64,000 nucleotides of DNA from Chromohalobacter canadensis (GCF_029544075.1 NZ_JAJQJH010000014.1:1-64000), one strand, 5' to 3'; positions 8,242 through 17,410 are shown, counted from the stretch's first letter. Numbers and translations are program-made. The notes: a model not told the origin generated them from the sequence alone.

Positions 8242-9289
8242 ACGTGATAACAACTCCAGCTTTCGCGGTCCGCGACCGTTCTGGTCGGGTATCATTGCCT
8301 TCGGATTGGTTAACTTGCCCGTGGGTCTCTATCCTGCGCATCATTCGCGGGATGTGACGCTGCGTGAAGTGGACGAAGAAGGTACGCCGCTGGCACGCCG
8401 TTACTTCAGTGAGCGAGGGCGTAAGCCTCTCAAGTCGAGCGAGCTGGCACGAGGTGTCGAAGTGGCCGACGGCCGCTATGTAGTGGTCGAGGAGCAAGAG
8501 ATAGAGGATGCCGCCGTTGAGCATCGCCGTGAGATTGAGTTGAGTCGCTTTGTCTCGCTCGAGGAACTTGACCCGCTCTACTTCCGCCAAGCTTATTTCC
8601 TAGTGCCGGACAAAGGCGCGCTCAAGCCCTATAAGCTCCTCGCGGAAGCAATGGAAAAGACCCGGCGAGCTGGTATAGCGACGCTGGTAATGCGTGGGCG
8701 CGAGGTATTGGTAGCAATACTCGCCGAAGGCGGCATCCTTCGTGCGGAAGCGCTGCGCTTTCACGATGAATTACGCTCGCCTGAAAGTATCGGCCTCGAG
8801 GAGCCGGGCCAACCGACACCGAAACGTGAGCAGCAAATGCGAAAGGCAATGGATAAGCTCAACGCCAAGACATTTGATCCCGATGAGCTGATCGACCCAC
8901 ACATGGAGGCATTGCAAAAGCGTGTGCGGCAGAAGCGTCGGCGCCATGAAGATACCGTCTTCGTCGAGGATAACGATACGACTGAAAGTAACAATGATGA
9001 GGACGGCGCTGAGGTAATCGATTTGATGCAGGTGCTGAAACGCAGCCTCACACGTGGTCGTGCGGCACCGAGCGACAATGAACACCGTCAATCAAGTGCA
9101 AAGGATAGCGCATCCAAGGGCGCTTCATCCCGTCGAAAAAGCGCGAGTCAGTCACTGAGTGGGACTTCGGAAGATCTCAAGAAGCTGACTCGTGAGGCGC
9201 TTTATGAGCGCGCCCAAGCGCTTGAGATAGCGGAGCGCAGTAAAATGAACAAAGCGCAATTAATCAAGGCGATTCAGCAGCAGGGGTAA
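8234..9289 (+). CDS. ku: Ku end-binding protein, copy 2, with SAP-like tail
   Basis: A longer Ku of about 351 residues. The GTG at 8234 is chosen as start: it overlaps the stop of the first ku by eight bases and has AGGGAG before it; the longer in-frame start would read through the end of that gene. The core begins RPFWSGIIAFGLVNLPVGLY. After about residue 210 comes a charged, disordered linker and then a helix-loop-helix tail (LTREALYERAQAL...KMNKAQLIKAI) resembling a SAP or Rho-N DNA-binding motif. The two Ku copies differ clearly, so they are not a recent duplication. Confidence 0.93.
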   Translation: MPKRDNNSSFRGPRPFWSGIIAFGLVNLPVGLYPAHHSRDVTLREVDEEGTPLARRYFSERGRKPLKSSELARGVEVADGRYVVVEEQEIEDAAVEHRREIELSRFVSLEELDPLYFRQAYFLVPDKGALKPYKLLAEAMEKTRRAGIATLVMRGREVLVAILAEGGILRAEALRFHDELRSPESIGLEEPGQPTPKREQQMRKAMDKLNAKTFDPDELIDPHMEALQKRVRQKRRRHEDTVFVEDNDTTESNNDEDGAEVIDLMQVLKRSLTRGRAAPSDNEHRQSSAKDSASKGASSRRKSASQSLSGTSEDLKKLTREALYERAQALEIAERSKMNKAQLIKAIQQQG

Positions 9290-9455
9290 TGCCACTATGG
9301 CATTCATGTTCGTGAGCCTATCCAACCTGTTAGAGGGCTTTAAAATAATTAGTTGCGCATTTGTACACGGTTAAAAGTACCGGCAATTTATGATGTAAGG
9401 CAGCACCAAGATTTCTACGCTTCATGTTGTACTCACGCAACGCAAAGGAGGCACC

Positions 9456-10667
9456 ATGAAAGCTGTCGTTTACCATGGAATCGGTGACATACGGCTCGAC
9501 GACGTTCCCGAGCCGGCCCTCAAGGAACCCACCGACGCGATCGTTCGGCTTACCTCATCCGCCATCTGCGGCACCGACCTGCACTTCATTCGCGGCACCT
9601 TCGCCGACATGCAGGAGGGTTTGATTCTCGGCCATGAGGGCGTTGGCATCATTGAGGCGTTGGGCGAGGACGTACGCAACCTGTCGGTTGGCGATCGGGT
9701 AGTCATTCCCTCGACCATCGCTTGCGGCACCTGCTCGTATTGCCGCGCTGGCTATCATGCCCAGTGCGATAATGCTAACCCCAATGGCAAACAGGCTGGC
9801 ACGTCGTTTTTCGGCGGCCCCAAACCGACCGGTTCATTCGATGGGCTCCAAGCCGAAAAGGCGCGTATTCCATATGCCAACGTTGGTCTGGTCAAGCTGC
9901 CTGACGCGATTAATGACGACCAAGCCATCGCCATTTCGGACATCTTCCCCACCGGCTACTTCGGGGCCGAGTCGGCCGAGATCAGTGACGGCGACAGCGT
10001 GGCGGTGTTCGGCTGTGGCCCGGTCGGTTTGTTCGCGATTGCCAGTGCTTTTCTATTCGGTGCAGGCCGGGTGTTCGCCATCGATGGTCATCAGGACCGA
10101 CTGGATCGGGCCCGTAAGCTAGGCGCTGAGACCATCAACTACGAACGCGAGTCACCGGTGGAAACGCTCCAGCGGCTGACCGGGGGCATCGGCGCGGATC
10201 GTGCCATCGATGCCGTCGGTGTAGATGCTGAACACGCTCATCACAGCCAGGCCGCCGACAGAAGCGACGTCGACACCCAGGAGCAAGAGGCTCGCGAGAC
10301 AGCGCCGCAGGCCAATCCTTCCGGCGAGACCTGGCGTCCCGGCGATGCCCCCAGCCAAGCGCTGCAGTGGGCGGTCGAGGGTCTCGCCAAGGCCGGTACG
10401 CTATCGATCATCGGTGTTTACCCGCCCGATTTCCGCCATTTCCCCATTGGCATGGCGGCGAACCGCAGCCTGACGATGCACATGGGTAACTGCCATCATC
10501 GCAAGTACATTCCCAAGCTCATCGAGTTGACCCTGGCCGGCAAGATTGACCCGGCCAAAATCCTCACTCAGCACGAGCAGTTGCCCGACACGCTTAGCGC
10601 TTTCGAAGCTTTCGATCGTCGTGATGAAGGCTGGATCAAGGTGGCGTTAATGCCACAAACCAACTGA
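9456..10667 (+). CDS. Zinc-dependent alcohol dehydrogenase, formaldehyde-dehydrogenase-like
   Basis: A 403-residue medium-chain dehydrogenase. The catalytic zinc ligands are C38 (ICGTDLH) and H60-E61 (GHEG). The structural zinc site is C90, C93, C96 and C104 (CGTCSYCRAGYHAQC). The NAD-binding turn is GCGPVGLFA near 185. A central insertion of about 50 residues (near 265-310) is like that of glutathione-independent formaldehyde dehydrogenases, so an aldehyde or formaldehyde role is likely, though other alcohols are possible. AAGGAGG precedes the ATG. It appears to be a single-gene unit between ku and a terminator. Confidence 0.88.
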   Translation: MKAVVYHGIGDIRLDDVPEPALKEPTDAIVRLTSSAICGTDLHFIRGTFADMQEGLILGHEGVGIIEALGEDVRNLSVGDRVVIPSTIACGTCSYCRAGYHAQCDNANPNGKQAGTSFFGGPKPTGSFDGLQAEKARIPYANVGLVKLPDAINDDQAIAISDIFPTGYFGAESAEISDGDSVAVFGCGPVGLFAIASAFLFGAGRVFAIDGHQDRLDRARKLGAETINYERESPVETLQRLTGGIGADRAIDAVGVDAEHAHHSQAADRSDVDTQEQEARETAPQANPSGETWRPGDAPSQALQWAVEGLAKAGTLSIIGVYPPDFRHFPIGMAANRSLTMHMGNCHHRKYIPKLIELTLAGKIDPAKILTQHEQLPDTLSAFEAFDRRDEGWIKVALMPQTN

Positions 10668-10974
10668 GCCGGTTGATCAGCCAACCTGAACTGCTACCGA
10701 CAGCACTAGTATCAGGCCAGGGCAGTTTTATTATCGCGGTTGATGAAGGTTTGGGGACAACTTTTACCAGCGTTAAACAAGGAAATCCCCCTCAGCGCTA
10801 TCTTGAAAGCCAGTCCTTGGAAAGTCAGTCCCCCGTCTTCCCCGGTCGCCTCGGCCGGGGTTTTTTACCTTTAGGTGCCAAGCATAGTGCTTATTATAGC
10901 TAAACGATGCCAATGCCTGTGCGCATGATGAGTGCCATCTCAATATTTCGTGGGATTCATGATGAACAGCCAGC
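10668..10974. other. Gene-free interval of about 300 bases
   Basis: It holds a clear terminator (listed separately) for the dehydrogenase gene. A 76-codon open frame here has no convincing start site or recognisable protein, so I see no gene. Confidence 0.6.
10840..10866 (+). terminator. Rho-independent terminator after the zinc dehydrogenase
   Basis: CCCCGG pairs with CCGGGG around a nine-base loop and is followed by six T residues. It lies 172 bases after the dehydrogenase stop codon. Confidence 0.85.
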
Positions 10975-11820
10975 CTACGCCGAGAAATGACGTCTCATCA
11001 GCGTGATCATATCTTGTGCGCCTGGTGCGTCCGGGTTTTTACATTGCAGCATGAGTTGGGAACCCGGCAAATTTGGTAGCTTCAGTTCCTTGGGGACCGC
11101 GCGAATGCCTTTGGGGATCGTGCTTTTGCCGAGCACGCCGATACCGAGCCCCGCCTGAATGGCGGCTGCGACACCTGCGATGCTGTCACTGGAGTACGCA
11201 ATACGCCATTCGCGTCCCGTCTCGTTAACCTGGTTCAACGCACATTGTCGCCACCAGCATGCTTGATCGAATAAGACCAAGGGCAATGGCCCCGTGGTGG
11301 GGAGGCTGATATTGCTGGCGATAACCCACCATGTTGGATCATAAAGCAGCACTTCACCGCTGCGGCGTTCATTGTCGTCCGCGACGAGCAGCGCAAGGTC
11401 CAAGGCGTCACTTTCAATAGCTGTAGCCAGTCTGTCACTGCTGGCGCTTTGTACGAGTAATTCGATACTCGGTTGGCTACGTTGGAAATGGCTCAATAGC
11501 GGTGGGAGTTCGGAACCTGAATACTCTTCCGGAATGCCGATGCGCAAGGGGCCTGACGCCGCCTCGGCACTATTGAATATGGCGGCGGCGTCGCGAAGGG
11601 CCTCGGTGGTACGCCGGGCATGAGGCAAGAGCCTCTCTCCCGCTTCGGTGGGGGTTACGCCGGTGCGTTCACGAACGAGCAGTGGTATGCCGGCCGCTGC
11701 TTCGAGTTGTTGGATCTGCATGCTGATCGCCGACTGGGTACGGTGCAGATGTTTCGCGGCTCCCGTGAAACTACGCGCTTCCACGACAGCGGCGAAGGTC
11801 ACCAGCCATTCACCTCGCAT
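10975..11820 (-). CDS. LysR-family transcriptional regulator
   Basis: A 281-residue LysR regulator. The N-terminal winged helix-turn-helix contains FTGAAKHLHRTQSAISMQI at about 18-36, and the effector domain follows from about residue 88. GGGAGGG precedes the start. It is divergent from the DUF318 permease gene, the usual layout for a LysR protein controlling its neighbour; the shared 112-base spacer carries an AT-rich palindrome. The inducer is unknown. Confidence 0.88.
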   Translation of the reverse strand: MRGEWLVTFAAVVEARSFTGAAKHLHRTQSAISMQIQQLEAAAGIPLLVRERTGVTPTEAGERLLPHARRTTEALRDAAAIFNSAEAASGPLRIGIPEEYSGSELPPLLSHFQRSQPSIELLVQSASSDRLATAIESDALDLALLVADDNERRSGEVLLYDPTWWVIASNISLPTTGPLPLVLFDQACWWRQCALNQVNETGREWRIAYSSDSIAGVAAAIQAGLGIGVLGKSTIPKGIRAVPKELKLPNLPGSQLMLQCKNPDAPGAQDMITLMRRHFSA

Positions 11821-11853
11821 GTATTCCCTCCCATCAGCATTCCTGATGCTTAA

Positions 11854-11875
11854 AATAAGATGAATTCGTTTTATT
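11854..11875. promoter_or_regulatory. AT-rich imperfect palindrome, possible LysR operator
   Basis: A 22-base inverted repeat centred on GAATTC, with arms AATAAGAT and GTTTTATT (two mismatched pairs). It lies between the divergent LysR gene and the permease gene and is a reasonable regulator site. No experimental link. Confidence 0.4.
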
Positions 11876-11932
11876 TATTATAGGTCCTCCACCACCCTGG
11901 CGGCTATATCAACGATTCAGGGAGAAAACGAT

Positions 11933-12895
11933 ATGCGCCGAGCTGGTTCAGGCGTCTGGTGGCTGACCGGCCTCATGTTGCTACTGAGCTCTGTGTGGCC
12001 CATGCACAATCTTGATCTGGTGATATCCGTGGCGATGGAGCTCATCACGTTATTGCCTCTGATTGTACTGGTGGCTCTGATGGCAGGATGGCTTGCGGTG
12101 AGCGCGATGGCGGAACGGTTTCGCGGTGCTTTGGATAATCGCCCGTGGAAAGCCATTTTCTTCGCGGGGTTGATCGGGACGGTAACTCCAGTGTGCGGCA
12201 TTGCCAGTGTTCCACTTGTCGCAGCTTTGTTGCGCCAAGGCGTTCCTATCGCGGCGGCGATGGCCTTCTGGCTGTCTTCGCCGATCACGGACCCAGGTAT
12301 GCTTTTATTGACTGCTAATATATTGAGCTGGCCGTTCGCGATCGCCTTGTTGATTGCAGCCATGCTGTTGGGACTGACGGCCGGTGCTGTCACGCACGGC
12401 TTGTGTCGGTGGCGGCCGCAAGCACAATGGGTACGTGAGAAGGCAGTACAGGAAATGCAGGCGCCGCAATGCGGGATATCGGCGCGTTCGCCTTTCTGGG
12501 CGGAAACACTTTCGACCTTTGCGCTTGTCCTGCGTTGGCTGGCGTTCGCCTTGACGGTGGAAGCCTTGGTGCGCGCACACCTCGGGGCGGCGGGTTACTC
12601 ACTGCTGACGAATGTGGACAGCGTCTGGGCGGTACCTTTTGCAGTAGGCATCGGTGGGCCACTGTACATTGAGGGATACGCGGCGCTACCCCTGCTGCGT
12701 GGCATGCTGGACATGGGGCTCAGCCCCGGGGCGGCAATGGCATTTCTGATTTCTGGTGCGGCCATCAGTTTTTACGCTGCCATAGCCGTGTGGAGCCTGG
12801 TACGGCCTGCCATTTTTGGGCTTTATCTGACACTGGGAATCGTCGGCGCATTAGTGGCAGGTTGGGTGACGGATATCGCGACCAATCTTATCTAG
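11933..12895 (+). CDS. DUF318-type permease (ArsP/YraQ-like)
   Basis: A 320-residue membrane protein with about eight to ten hydrophobic segments. It carries the family signature TPVCG (85-89) followed by a helix ending SSPITDP, as in the ArsP_1/DUF318 permeases. Members include organoarsenical exporters and poorly understood thiol- or metal-linked permeases; the substrate here is unknown. A possible GGGAG lies 13 bases before the start. Transcribed away from a LysR gene and followed 87 bases later by an MBL-fold gene on the same strand. Confidence 0.8.
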   Translation: MRRAGSGVWWLTGLMLLLSSVWPMHNLDLVISVAMELITLLPLIVLVALMAGWLAVSAMAERFRGALDNRPWKAIFFAGLIGTVTPVCGIASVPLVAALLRQGVPIAAAMAFWLSSPITDPGMLLLTANILSWPFAIALLIAAMLLGLTAGAVTHGLCRWRPQAQWVREKAVQEMQAPQCGISARSPFWAETLSTFALVLRWLAFALTVEALVRAHLGAAGYSLLTNVDSVWAVPFAVGIGGPLYIEGYAALPLLRGMLDMGLSPGAAMAFLISGAAISFYAAIAVWSLVRPAIFGLYLTLGIVGALVAGWVTDIATNLI

Positions 12896-12982
12896 TAGTG
12901 GCATGGTCGCTTCATGCGGGTACAGGACAACCTACGTTGAGTTTCCGCTAGAAAGCGCCAACGCGAAGGAGGAGTGTGGATC

Positions 12983-13789
12983 ATGCTATCGGGGTTTCTG
13001 TGTTCGACATGCGGGGTGCAGTACCCCGTGAGCGAGGCGCCGCCGTCGCGGTGCCCGGTATGTGAGGATGAGCGGCAGTACGTGCCAGCGTCGGGCCAGC
13101 AGTGGACAACGCCGACGGCCCTGGCGGCGGGGCATACCAATACCTTTCGCGAGATGTCGCCGGGGTTGCTGGCGCTGGGCACGGTGCCGAAATTCGCCAT
13201 TGGCCAGCGGGCGTTCTTACTGCGCACGCCCCACGGCAATGTGTTGTGGGATTGCCTTAGCCTGCTGGATGCGGCGACGATCACGTTGATCGAGGCGCTG
13301 GGCGGGCTAAAGGCCATCGTCATCTCGCATCCGCATTACTACGCCACCATGGCGAGCTGGGGCCGTACGTTCGAGTGCCCGGTATACGTGCACGCGGCGG
13401 ACCGCGAGTGGATCATGGTGTCGGACGAGGCGCTTTCCCCATGGCAGGGCGAGACGCTGGAGGTGCTGTCCGGCGTGACGGCGCACCGGTTGGGCGGACA
13501 TTTCCCCGGCGCCAGCGTGCTGCACTGGGAAGCGCGCGGTACGCTGTTGACCGGGGACACGCTGCTGGTCACGCCGGACCGCATGGCGTCGTTCATGTGG
13601 TCGTACCCCAACAACATTCCGTTGCCCGCCAGTGAGGTGGCGCGTATCGGCGAGCGCTTGCAACACCTCGACTTCGAGGCCGTCTACGCGGCATTCTGGC
13701 ATAGCGAGATCACTGCCGATGCCGGGCCGGTAGTGGCGCTGTCGGTAGCGCGCCATTGTCAGGCACTGGAGGCGCCTCGGGCGAAGTGA
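12983..13789 (+). CDS. Zinc-ribbon MBL-fold protein with atypical metal motif
   Basis: About 268 residues. The ATG at 12983 is ten bases after AAGGAGG; an upstream GTG is only one base from it. The N-terminus has two CxxC knuckles (CSTCG... CPVCE), a rubredoxin-like zinc ribbon. The rest is a metallo-beta-lactamase fold: SHPHYYATM where HxHxDH is usual, GGHFPG, TGDTLLV and FWHSE. The Asp-His of the core motif is replaced by Tyr-Ala, so at least one metal site should be altered. The substrate is unknown. Confidence 0.75.
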   Translation: MLSGFLCSTCGVQYPVSEAPPSRCPVCEDERQYVPASGQQWTTPTALAAGHTNTFREMSPGLLALGTVPKFAIGQRAFLLRTPHGNVLWDCLSLLDAATITLIEALGGLKAIVISHPHYYATMASWGRTFECPVYVHAADREWIMVSDEALSPWQGETLEVLSGVTAHRLGGHFPGASVLHWEARGTLLTGDTLLVTPDRMASFMWSYPNNIPLPASEVARIGERLQHLDFEAVYAAFWHSEITADAGPVVALSVARHCQALEAPRAK

Positions 13790-13834
13790 ACGCACACCTT
13801 TGCAAGCCAATATGACAATCATGGAGCGCATGAC

Positions 13835-14440
13835 ATGAAGCTGTATCTCAAGCCGGGGAGCTGCGCGATGGCCGTGCACATCGCGCTGGAAGAGGCGGAG
13901 CTGACCTACGAGATCGAGAAAGTGGATCTGGCGGCCAAGAAAACGGAGAGCGGCGAGGATTACCTGACCATCAATCCTAACGGTTACGTTCCCGCCCTGG
14001 TGCTGGACGACGGCGAGGTGATGACCGAGGCGGTCGCGATCCTGCTGTATATCGCCAACCTCGCGCCGGAGGCCGAGATGGCGCCTTCCCCGGGCAGCAA
14101 GGCATATTTCGAGCTATTGAGCCACTTGGTGTTCATTACCACCGAGCTGCACAAGAATTTCAGTCCGTTCTTCAAGCCCAACAGCGGCGACACGTGGCGC
14201 GCTATCGCCCAGAAGAACCTGAATGCACGCTTGTCGCTGATGAACGAGCACCTGGCCACACGCGACTACGTCGCGGGCGAGCGCTTCAGCGTGGCGGACG
14301 CCTACTTGTTCACGGTGCTCAGCTGGTCACGGGTGGTGCATATCTCATTGTCGCCATGGCCCCATCTGCAGCGTTTCGTGGCGCACATTGCCGAGCGCGA
14401 CTCGGTTCAGCGCGCCATGCAGGCGGAAGGGTTGAAGTAA
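13835..14440 (+). CDS. gstA: Glutathione S-transferase GstA (beta class)
   Basis: A 201-residue cytosolic transferase that closely tracks E. coli GstA from end to end. It has C10 in the PGSCAMA turn (the beta-class cysteine), NPNGYVPALVLDDG for the glutathione-binding cis-proline loop, and FSVADAYLFTVL in the helical domain. It conjugates glutathione to electrophiles. A weak GGAG lies 12 bases before the start. It follows the MBL gene by 45 bases and may be co-transcribed; the nitronate monooxygenase gene converges on it. Confidence 0.92.
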   Translation: MKLYLKPGSCAMAVHIALEEAELTYEIEKVDLAAKKTESGEDYLTINPNGYVPALVLDDGEVMTEAVAILLYIANLAPEAEMAPSPGSKAYFELLSHLVFITTELHKNFSPFFKPNSGDTWRAIAQKNLNARLSLMNEHLATRDYVAGERFSVADAYLFTVLSWSRVVHISLSPWPHLQRFVAHIAERDSVQRAMQAEGLK

Positions 14441-14501
14441 GCGATCGCTTGCCTCCTGTCGCTGCCATCAGGCGTGATCGCGGCCTCCGGAAGCATTGCA
14501 A

Positions 14502-15605
14502 TTAATCTGAAGCCAGCGCCTGGAGCCGTGCCAGCGTCTCGTCGCCCAGTCGGCGCGTGAGGGTCTCGGCGTCGCCATGGGGAGCCAGTGCCGCTGCCTG
14601 GCCGGCCCACAGCGAGGAGAAGTCGCCACGCCCGTGGGCTTCGGCGGCTTGCTTGAGCGGGGCGAGCGCGCCACCGGCGGTGGGAAAGGGCGGGGCAGAC
14701 GGTGAGAGCGGGCCGAGCTCGCGAATCACCCGATTGACGAGCCCGCGCGCTGGGCGGCCTGAGAACAGGCGGGTGACGACGGTGTTATCGTCGCGGGCCT
14801 CGGCCAGAGCGGCGCGATGAATGTCGCTGACCAGGCTTTCCGGTGTGGTCAGGTAATAGGTGCCGAGCTGCACGCCGCAGGCGCCCAACGCGAAGGCGGC
14901 GGCGACACCGCGTGCGTCGCCGATGCCGCCGGCGGCGATGACGGGGCGGTCGATGGCATCGACGAGCTGCGGCACCAGCGCGAAGGTGCCGGGCTGGCGG
15001 GCCATGGCGTCGGCGACCGTGTCAGCGCGGGTATCTTCGAGAAACACGCCGCGGTGCCCGCCGGCTTCGAGCCCCTGGGCGATGATGATGTCTGCGCCGT
15101 TGGTGGCCAGCCAGCGGCCCTCGGCGACGGTGGTGGCGCTGGCCATGACCGTGGCGCCGGTGGCTTTCACGCGGGCCAGCAAGGGGGCATCCGGCAAGCC
15201 GAAGTGAAAGCTCACGACCTCGGGACGCAAGCGTTCGACCAGCTCGCACTGGACGTCGTCAAAGGGCTTGCGTTGGGCGGCCGGGGCGGCCTCCTCGGGG
15301 TCGAGCCCTGCTTCGCGGTAGAACGGTGCCAGGCGTTCGCGCCAGGCGGCTTCGGCGCTGGGATCGGGCGGTGACGACAAGTGGCAGAAAAAGTTGAGGT
15401 TGAGCGGGCCGCTGGCATGCTCGCGAAACCGCGCGACTTCTCGCTCGATGCGCTCGGGGGCGAGCGTGGCGCACGGGATGGAGCCCAGCGCGCCCCCTCG
15501 ACTGACGGCGATGGCCAGTGTCGCGTCGTTGGCGCCGGCCATGGGGGCCTGGATGATGGGTAGTTCGATGGAGAGGCGGTCGAGCAGTTCACGTTGCGGC
15601 CACAT
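14502..15605 (-). CDS. Nitronate monooxygenase (2-nitropropane dioxygenase family)
   Basis: A 367-residue FMN-dependent TIM-barrel enzyme. It shows PIIQAPMAGANDATLA near the N-terminus, the phosphate-binding AAGGIGDARGVAAAFALGA at about 220, and QGLEAGGHRG with the likely catalytic His. It oxidises alkyl nitronates such as propionate-3-nitronate. GGGAG lies nine bases before the ATG. Convergent with gstA, with 61 bases between. Confidence 0.88.
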   Translation of the reverse strand: MWPQRELLDRLSIELPIIQAPMAGANDATLAIAVSRGGALGSIPCATLAPERIEREVARFREHASGPLNLNFFCHLSSPPDPSAEAAWRERLAPFYREAGLDPEEAAPAAQRKPFDDVQCELVERLRPEVVSFHFGLPDAPLLARVKATGATVMASATTVAEGRWLATNGADIIIAQGLEAGGHRGVFLEDTRADTVADAMARQPGTFALVPQLVDAIDRPVIAAGGIGDARGVAAAFALGACGVQLGTYYLTTPESLVSDIHRAALAEARDDNTVVTRLFSGRPARGLVNRVIRELGPLSPSAPPFPTAGGALAPLKQAAEAHGRGDFSSLWAGQAAALAPHGDAETLTRRLGDETLARLQALASD

Positions 15606-15912
15606 GGCGATGCTCCCGGAAATGACAGAAAGAGGGCGATGGCCCCGGTATCAGGATCGGCATGGTTCATGATCGAGTGACCGAGACGGCGTTGCAAGCA
15701 CACTAATATGCATCTCGCGTCTCAATACTTTGGTCTTACGTCTTTGGTCTGATGTGTGGAGAGTGGCGCCCGGTTATTAGGGGGCGTACGAATATGATAA
15801 TCGAATAGATATCGCTTTTAGCCACAAAACACATTAGATGGCTATCGGTACACGCATTAGGTTGGCGCCTCGCCGTCGCTGAGCGGCGTTCAGCCACCAA
15901 TGCGAGGACCGT
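15606..15912. other. Regulatory interval between nitronate monooxygenase and gntP-type gene
   Basis: No open frame here looks real. It contains a 9-base direct repeat (listed separately) and AT-rich segments at 15785-15835 that probably hold the permease promoter. Confidence 0.5.
15728..15750 (+). promoter_or_regulatory. Tandem CTTTGGTCT motif upstream of the GntP-type permease
   Basis: CTTTGGTCT occurs at 15728-15736 and again at 15742-15750, 14 bases apart, in the leader of the permease gene. It could be a regulator site; unproven. Confidence 0.3.
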
Positions 15913-17310
15913 ATGGACACCGCATTTGCTTTCTCTCTGTCGACGCCGGGTCTGCTTGCAGTGGCCGCCGGGGCGATCGCCATCCTGCTATTTCTGATTA
16001 TCAAGGTGAAGCTGCACCCCTTCCTCGCCTTGGTGATCGTGAGTATCGCCACGGCGCTGGCGACCGGCGTGACCGTGGACGACCTGTTGCCGACGCTGCT
16101 TTCCGGTTTCGGCAAGACATTGGGCAACGTAGCGCTGCTGATCGGCTTCGGGGCGATTCTCGGGCGCATCGTGGCGATCTCGGGTGGTGCCAAGGTACTG
16201 GCGGATACTCTGATTCGCATCTGCGGTAAGCAGAAGGCGCCGCTGGGGCTGTCCATCGCCAGTTTACTGTTCGGCTTTCCGATCTTTCTGGATGCCGCCT
16301 TCGTGGTGATGCTGCCGGTGATCTACTCCATCGCGCGCGAACTGCGAGGCTCGTTACTTATCTACGCGTTGCCGGCGGCGGGTGCGTTCCTGGTGATGCA
16401 CGCCTTGGTTCCACCGCACCCCGGCCCGGTGGCGGCGGCGGTATTCCTTGAGGGCGACATCGGCATGGTACTGCTGGTGGCGTTGATCGTGGGGCTACCG
16501 ACCTGGTATCTGGCGGGCTATCAGCTTTCACTGTGGCTGGCCAAGCGCACACCGTTTCATCCGGTGCCGGATTTGATGGGCGGCGCCGACAGCGATGAAG
16601 TCGAGCGCACCTCACTGCCGCGCTTCTCGACGATTCTGCTGGTGCTGTTGTTGCCGCTGGTACTGATTTTCATGAATACTGGCATTACGACCCTAATCAG
16701 CGCAGGCACCTTGCCGGAAGGTAATCCCGTGCTCGGTACGCTGACACTGATCGGTGAGACGCCGGTGGCGCTGCTGATCAGCCTGTGCCTGGCGATGTGG
16801 CTGTTGCTGCTGCGCGGTCATGAAAAGGGCGCCATGGGCGCCGTCAACGAAACCATCGAGAAGGCGCTGGCCCCGGTTTGCAGCATCATCCTGATTACCG
16901 GCGCGGGCGGGATGTTCGGCGGTGTGCTCACAGCCAGCGGTATCGGCGAGGCATTGGCCGATAGCCTGCAGTCGCTGGGGCTGCCGATACTCGTGGCGGG
17001 GTACGTGATCGCGGCGGTGATCCGCATCGCGCAAGGTTCGGCGACGGTCGCTGGGACCACGGCAGCAGGGATTCTTGCCCCGGCGGTGCTCGACTCTTCG
17101 CTGAGCGGCATGCCGCTGGCATGTGTCGTGGTCGCCGTGGTGGCGGGCGCCATCGGCTATTCGCACGTCAACGACTCCGGCTTCTGGCTGGTCGGTCGTT
17201 TCCTGGGCATGGAAACCAAGACCATGCTCAAGACTTGGAGTGTGGTCTCCACGGCAATTTCGTTGATGGCCTTCGGTCTCGCCTGGGCTCTATTCGCGAT
17301 GCTGACGTAA
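15913..17310 (+). CDS. GntP-family gluconate/sugar-acid:H+ symporter
   Basis: A 465-residue inner-membrane permease with about 12-14 hydrophobic segments. GntP-family marks include GFGAILGRIVAISGGAKVLADTL, LFGFPIFLDAAFVVMLP and the C-terminal IGYSHVNDSGFWLV. Family members import gluconate, idonate, fructuronate or related acids with protons. No kinase, dehydratase or regulator of gluconate catabolism adjoins it, so the exact substrate is open. GCGAGGA is the likely ribosome binding site. A GC-rich hairpin follows the gene. Confidence 0.9.
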   Translation: MDTAFAFSLSTPGLLAVAAGAIAILLFLIIKVKLHPFLALVIVSIATALATGVTVDDLLPTLLSGFGKTLGNVALLIGFGAILGRIVAISGGAKVLADTLIRICGKQKAPLGLSIASLLFGFPIFLDAAFVVMLPVIYSIARELRGSLLIYALPAAGAFLVMHALVPPHPGPVAAAVFLEGDIGMVLLVALIVGLPTWYLAGYQLSLWLAKRTPFHPVPDLMGGADSDEVERTSLPRFSTILLVLLLPLVLIFMNTGITTLISAGTLPEGNPVLGTLTLIGETPVALLISLCLAMWLLLLRGHEKGAMGAVNETIEKALAPVCSIILITGAGGMFGGVLTASGIGEALADSLQSLGLPILVAGYVIAAVIRIAQGSATVAGTTAAGILAPAVLDSSLSGMPLACVVVAVVAGAIGYSHVNDSGFWLVGRFLGMETKTMLKTWSVVSTAISLMAFGLAWALFAMLT

Positions 17311-17321
17311 GCACTGTCAAA

Positions 17322-17347
17322 GCCGCCGCCGAAGTTTCGGCGGCGGC
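17322..17347 (+). terminator. GC-rich hairpin after the GntP-type gene
   Basis: GCCGCCGCCGA pairs with TCGGCGGCGGC (11 pairs, four-base loop). No T run follows, so termination may be weak or factor-dependent. Confidence 0.45.
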
Positions 17348-17410
17348 ATGCAAGTAAGCAGGCCTGATATACTCCTTCGTCATGATGCTGCGACCCCATA
17401 AGGCTAACGC

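Noticed and set aside
9286-9305. Hairpin AATGCCA/TGGCATT after the second ku gene
   Set aside because: Only seven pairs and no T run; not a convincing terminator.
10673-10903. 76-codon frame after the zinc dehydrogenase
   Set aside because: It spans the terminator and has no recognisable start site or domain.
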